A program made the position numbers and the translations under genes. The notes beneath the pieces were generated by a model. The model searched no databases and had not been told where the DNA came from. It worked only from the letters and a program-made list of their open reading frames with translations. This document shows, in pieces, positions 61,714 through 64,000 of a stretch of DNA of 64,000 nt; the first letter of the stretch is position 1, and every line of letters starts with the position of its first letter. Source of the DNA: UBA4312 sp002394635 (GTDB taxonomy: Bacteria > Bacillota_I > Bacilli_A > Erysipelotrichales > Erysipelotrichaceae); contig CAMNHO010000003.1 of the NCBI GenBank assembly GCA_946539765.1, positions 110,809 through 174,808 on the forward strand, read 5' to 3'.

Positions 61714-63615
61714 TTATTCTTCCGCAAATGCTTCTTTCAGCATCTCGATAAATGTATCGTAAGTCGGCATGTTCAGCAGCTTCTTTACAAAATAACGGTC
61801 ACCGAAAATGTTGGAAAGATAATTCCATAAATGGAAAGCATTATAATTGTTTTTGCCGATTCCGATCAGCAGGATCAGCTGTACTTTGTTTTTATCCATG
61901 TCCCATTCGATCGGTGTTTTTGATAAACATACCGAAACAAAGGTATCACTGGATACTGGTGTCATTGGATGAGGAGCGGCAAATCCGTTTCCGAAGAAGG
62001 TTGGTCGCATATATTCACGGTCAATCACCGCTTCATACAAACCATCTAGATGATAGATCTCATTCACTTTATCACATAACTGATGCAGCACTTCTTCTTT
62101 AGATGCATTATCCACCACAAAGAAAAGGTCTTTATTAAAGATGGAAAGAATATTGTTAAGAGATTTCAGGCCTTCCAGTGAGAGCTTCAGGTTTAAATAG
62201 TCATTCCGGGTTGGGAATCGGTTGATATATAAAGCAATGCCGTTATCATAAAACTTCCCTTTTTCCGTTGTCGTGGTGACATCATATTGATCCAGAATGG
62301 ATGGATTGTCTTCCAATTCTTTAGCGCTGATGAAGCGTAAGTCGGAAATCTGATTGCTGAACCATTTATATAAGGTCTGACGAATCAAGGTATTCTCGCT
62401 GACGCGATTGGAAGAAATCACCAGTACACGCTTGCCTGAAGTGTTCTCATGGACCTCGGATAAAGCGGAATAGAAGTAGATTGCGATAAACGCAATCTCA
62501 TCACTAGTGATCCGTTTATGAAAAATGTTTTGCAGACGGTCAGCAAATACAACAGCCAGGTCATAACCTTGCGGGTATTCCTGTCGGATATATTCCTTTA
62601 ACGGATTCTTCAGCTGCATATTGTACTTGATCCGGATAAACAATGGATTGCAGTGTAAGGCCAGGGCGATACGCAGGTTCAGATTGTTTCCAAAGTCAAA
62701 GCCGAATTTTTCCTGGATCTCCAACAAAATTGATTCAATCATCGCATCGGTATCATTGGAAATGACAACCTCGGCATATCCACCTCTTCCCTTGAAATAT
62801 AAGCTCAAATAGTTGATTTCCTCTTCGGTAACTCGTAACATGTATTGTTCTTCGATCTTCTTGAATATAGTCCGGGCTATTTCAATCTCAGGTTCCAGAT
62901 TTTCGGAGATTTCAAGATCATAAGATTGAATATAGAATCCCTTTTTGATTCTTTCTATCGCAATATACAAAAGAAGAACAAGATTGGCTAGATCGACATC
63001 GGAAATATCAATTTTTAATTCAACGAAAGATTGTACGATAAGATCTTTAACAATATCCAGTTTGGAGGAGATATCCTGGTTTTTTTTAATAAAGGATGTG
63101 TTGGAAACCATCAGGTTCCGTTCCAGGATACAGTTTCTTTTGTTGATCTCACTGCCATCCAAGGTGATGCGGTTGGCATTTCGTAAGATTTCCAAATTAT
63201 AGTTTTGTAACAGCTCTCTGGCTTTTTTTAGATCATTGATCAAAGTGGAATGAGAAATATAGAGCGTTGTTTCCAGCTGGTACAAAGAGATGGAGCGATA
63301 TTGATTCAATAAATAAAATAACAGATCATTCACACGCTCATCTTGTGTATTGGTAAAACTTGTCGAATTCAGGAAGAAACTTTCTTTATATTTTGCAAAA
63401 TCGGCTTCGTTTTTAATGAGGAGCCGACTTCCTTTCGGGGAGGATTCAAATACAAGGGAATCTTCATTATCCAGTATTTTTCGTATTTCCTTCATATCAT
63501 TCTGTATGGTGCGTAGGCTCACTTGCTTTTCTTTGGCAAGAGCGGAAGCGGTTATATATGAACCGGCATTATCCATCAATTCCATGATGATTGCTAATTG
63601 TCTTTCGTTTGGCAC
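61714..63615 (-). CDS. PRD/PTS-domain transcriptional activator (BglG/MtlR-LicR type)
   Basis: PTS-controlled regulator of 633 aa. In order: N-terminal HTH (SLRTIQNDMKEIRKIL), an Mga-type HTH (about 75-130), two PRDs (about 180-395), an EIIB-like domain and a C-terminal EIIA domain of the fructose/mannitol type with the active His in GFAAPHPM. The EIIB-like domain reads VLVISSNRVSEN, without the Cys that is phosphorylated. GTG 63615 is chosen because AGGAGG lies 9 bases upstream; an ATG 24 bases earlier has that Shine-Dalgarno inside it. Divergent to a mannose-type PTS gene, its likely target. Confidence 0.88.
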   Translation of the reverse strand: MPNERQLAIIMELMDNAGSYITASALAKEKQVSLRTIQNDMKEIRKILDNEDSLVFESSPKGSRLLIKNEADFAKYKESFFLNSTSFTNTQDERVNDLLFYLLNQYRSISLYQLETTLYISHSTLINDLKKARELLQNYNLEILRNANRITLDGSEINKRNCILERNLMVSNTSFIKKNQDISSKLDIVKDLIVQSFVELKIDISDVDLANLVLLLYIAIERIKKGFYIQSYDLEISENLEPEIEIARTIFKKIEEQYMLRVTEEEINYLSLYFKGRGGYAEVVISNDTDAMIESILLEIQEKFGFDFGNNLNLRIALALHCNPLFIRIKYNMQLKNPLKEYIRQEYPQGYDLAVVFADRLQNIFHKRITSDEIAFIAIYFYSALSEVHENTSGKRVLVISSNRVSENTLIRQTLYKWFSNQISDLRFISAKELEDNPSILDQYDVTTTTEKGKFYDNGIALYINRFPTRNDYLNLKLSLEGLKSLNNILSIFNKDLFFVVDNASKEEVLHQLCDKVNEIYHLDGLYEAVIDREYMRPTFFGNGFAAPHPMTPVSSDTFVSVCLSKTPIEWDMDKNKVQLILLIGIGKNNYNAFHLWNYLSNIFGDRYFVKKLLNMPTYDTFIEMLKEAFAEE

Positions 63616-63930
63616 ATCTATACACCTCCTGTACGACATCGTAATAAATTATGTTAATAAATAGTACTTCTATATTAATGTTACACAAAAATATCAAATA
63701 ATCAGGCTTAAAAAAATTCGTGAGTATTGTGCAAAAAAAAAGTAAGAAAGGTTTTTTAGATTGTGTTTAATTACGCAATCCTAGAAATCAACAAATTGCA
63801 CAATGGGGTGTGAAATATACTTCTTTTTGTTTCGTAACCCTGGTGAAATTTTTAAATGGTTTAGAAAAAATGGAAATGCTACTATTTAGCTAATGAAAAC
63901 GCCTACATAAGAAAGAAGGAGTGAATAATT
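63616..63930. other. Divergent control region of the PRD regulator and PTS genes
   Basis: About 315 bases without a gene. ATTGTGCAA (63726-63734) and its inverse TTGCACAAT (63796-63804) are 61 bases apart, and between them is GATTG...CAATC around TTTAATTA (63759-63780). These are candidate activator sites. I see no -24/-12 promoter. Confidence 0.5.
63893..63908 (+). promoter_or_regulatory. Putative cre (CcpA) site before the PTS gene
   Basis: ATGAAAACGCCTACAT matches the cre consensus at all but one position. It ends 22 bases before the PTS start codon. Confidence 0.6.
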
Positions 63931-64000
63931 ATGAGTAATGTACGCATTGTTCTTGCATCGCATGGGAAACTGGCAGCCGGTATGTTGAATACTGTACAGA
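63931..64000 (+). CDS. PTS mannose/fructose/sorbose-type EIIA subunit, partial
   Basis: Only the first 23 codons are in the window. They read like the start of a mannose-family EIIA domain: VRIVLASHGKLAAGML, where the His of SHG is the expected phosphorylation site. AGAAGGAG lies upstream. The gene continues beyond the right end. Confidence 0.8.
   Translation, partial: MSNVRIVLASHGKLAAGMLNTVQ

Overview
The window is chromosomal DNA of a low-to-mid GC Firmicute. Gram-positive wall and surface genes, ComFA/ComFC, a two-subunit AddAB-type nuclease, a PRD/PTS regulator and runs such as tilS-hpt-ftsH-hslO-dusB and rnmV-rsmA-ispE all fit. Several proteins resemble Erysipelotrichia versions, so a gut Erysipelotrichaceae is my best guess; this is inference, since no 16S gene is present. 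I see no prophage, insertion sequence, CRISPR array, tRNA or rRNA. Almost everything is housekeeping, nutrient-uptake or surface genes in short operons separated by clear intrinsic terminators.

Layout. 0.1-9 kb: a BceAB-type ABC exporter, ribosomal protein L31, comFA/comFC, a coiled-coil membrane protein and glmU-prs-spx-like. 9-18.7 kb: tatD, mgtE and a phosphodiesterase, a membrane-anchored glucosaminidase, peptide deformylase, prfA-prmC-map, an unknown 101-aa protein, a cytidylate-kinase-like protein and a HAD phosphatase. 18.7-25.8 kb (minus strand): an NCS2 purine permease and addA/addB. 26.2-32 kb: a TetR-controlled operon with a GT-B (MurG/MGDG-synthase-like) protein, a GPH sugar symporter and a GH36 alpha-galactosidase, with paired operators and a cre site around its promoter. 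32-38 kb: Nudix hydrolase, a Cna-B repeat surface protein, an 81-aa protein, galactokinase and purine nucleoside phosphorylase. 38-42.5 kb: rnmV-rsmA-ispE, DUF1146, a degenerate MreB-like protein and tagO. 42.6-50.2 kb: citrate synthase, a PemK/MazF-fold protein and tilS-hpt-ftsH-hslO-dusB. 50.3-57.7 kb: glgB, GNAT, an alcohol dehydrogenase, a methyltransferase, an HTH/TPR-like protein and a ClC transporter. 57.7-64 kb: a yybP-ykoY manganese riboswitch controlling a 58-aa methionine-rich membrane protein, a GpsA-like dehydrogenase, a SorC regulator, a NagD-like phosphatase, a PRD regulator and the start of a mannose-type PTS IIA gene.

Three things deserve most attention. (1) At least seven transcription units have a good -10 box ending 6-8 bases before an ATG that has no Shine-Dalgarno sequence, four of them with an extended TGN, so leaderless mRNAs appear common here. 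(2) The riboswitch drives only a small Met-rich membrane protein, not a usual Mn exporter. (3) The alpha-galactosidase operon contains a glycosyltransferase-like protein whose role is unclear.
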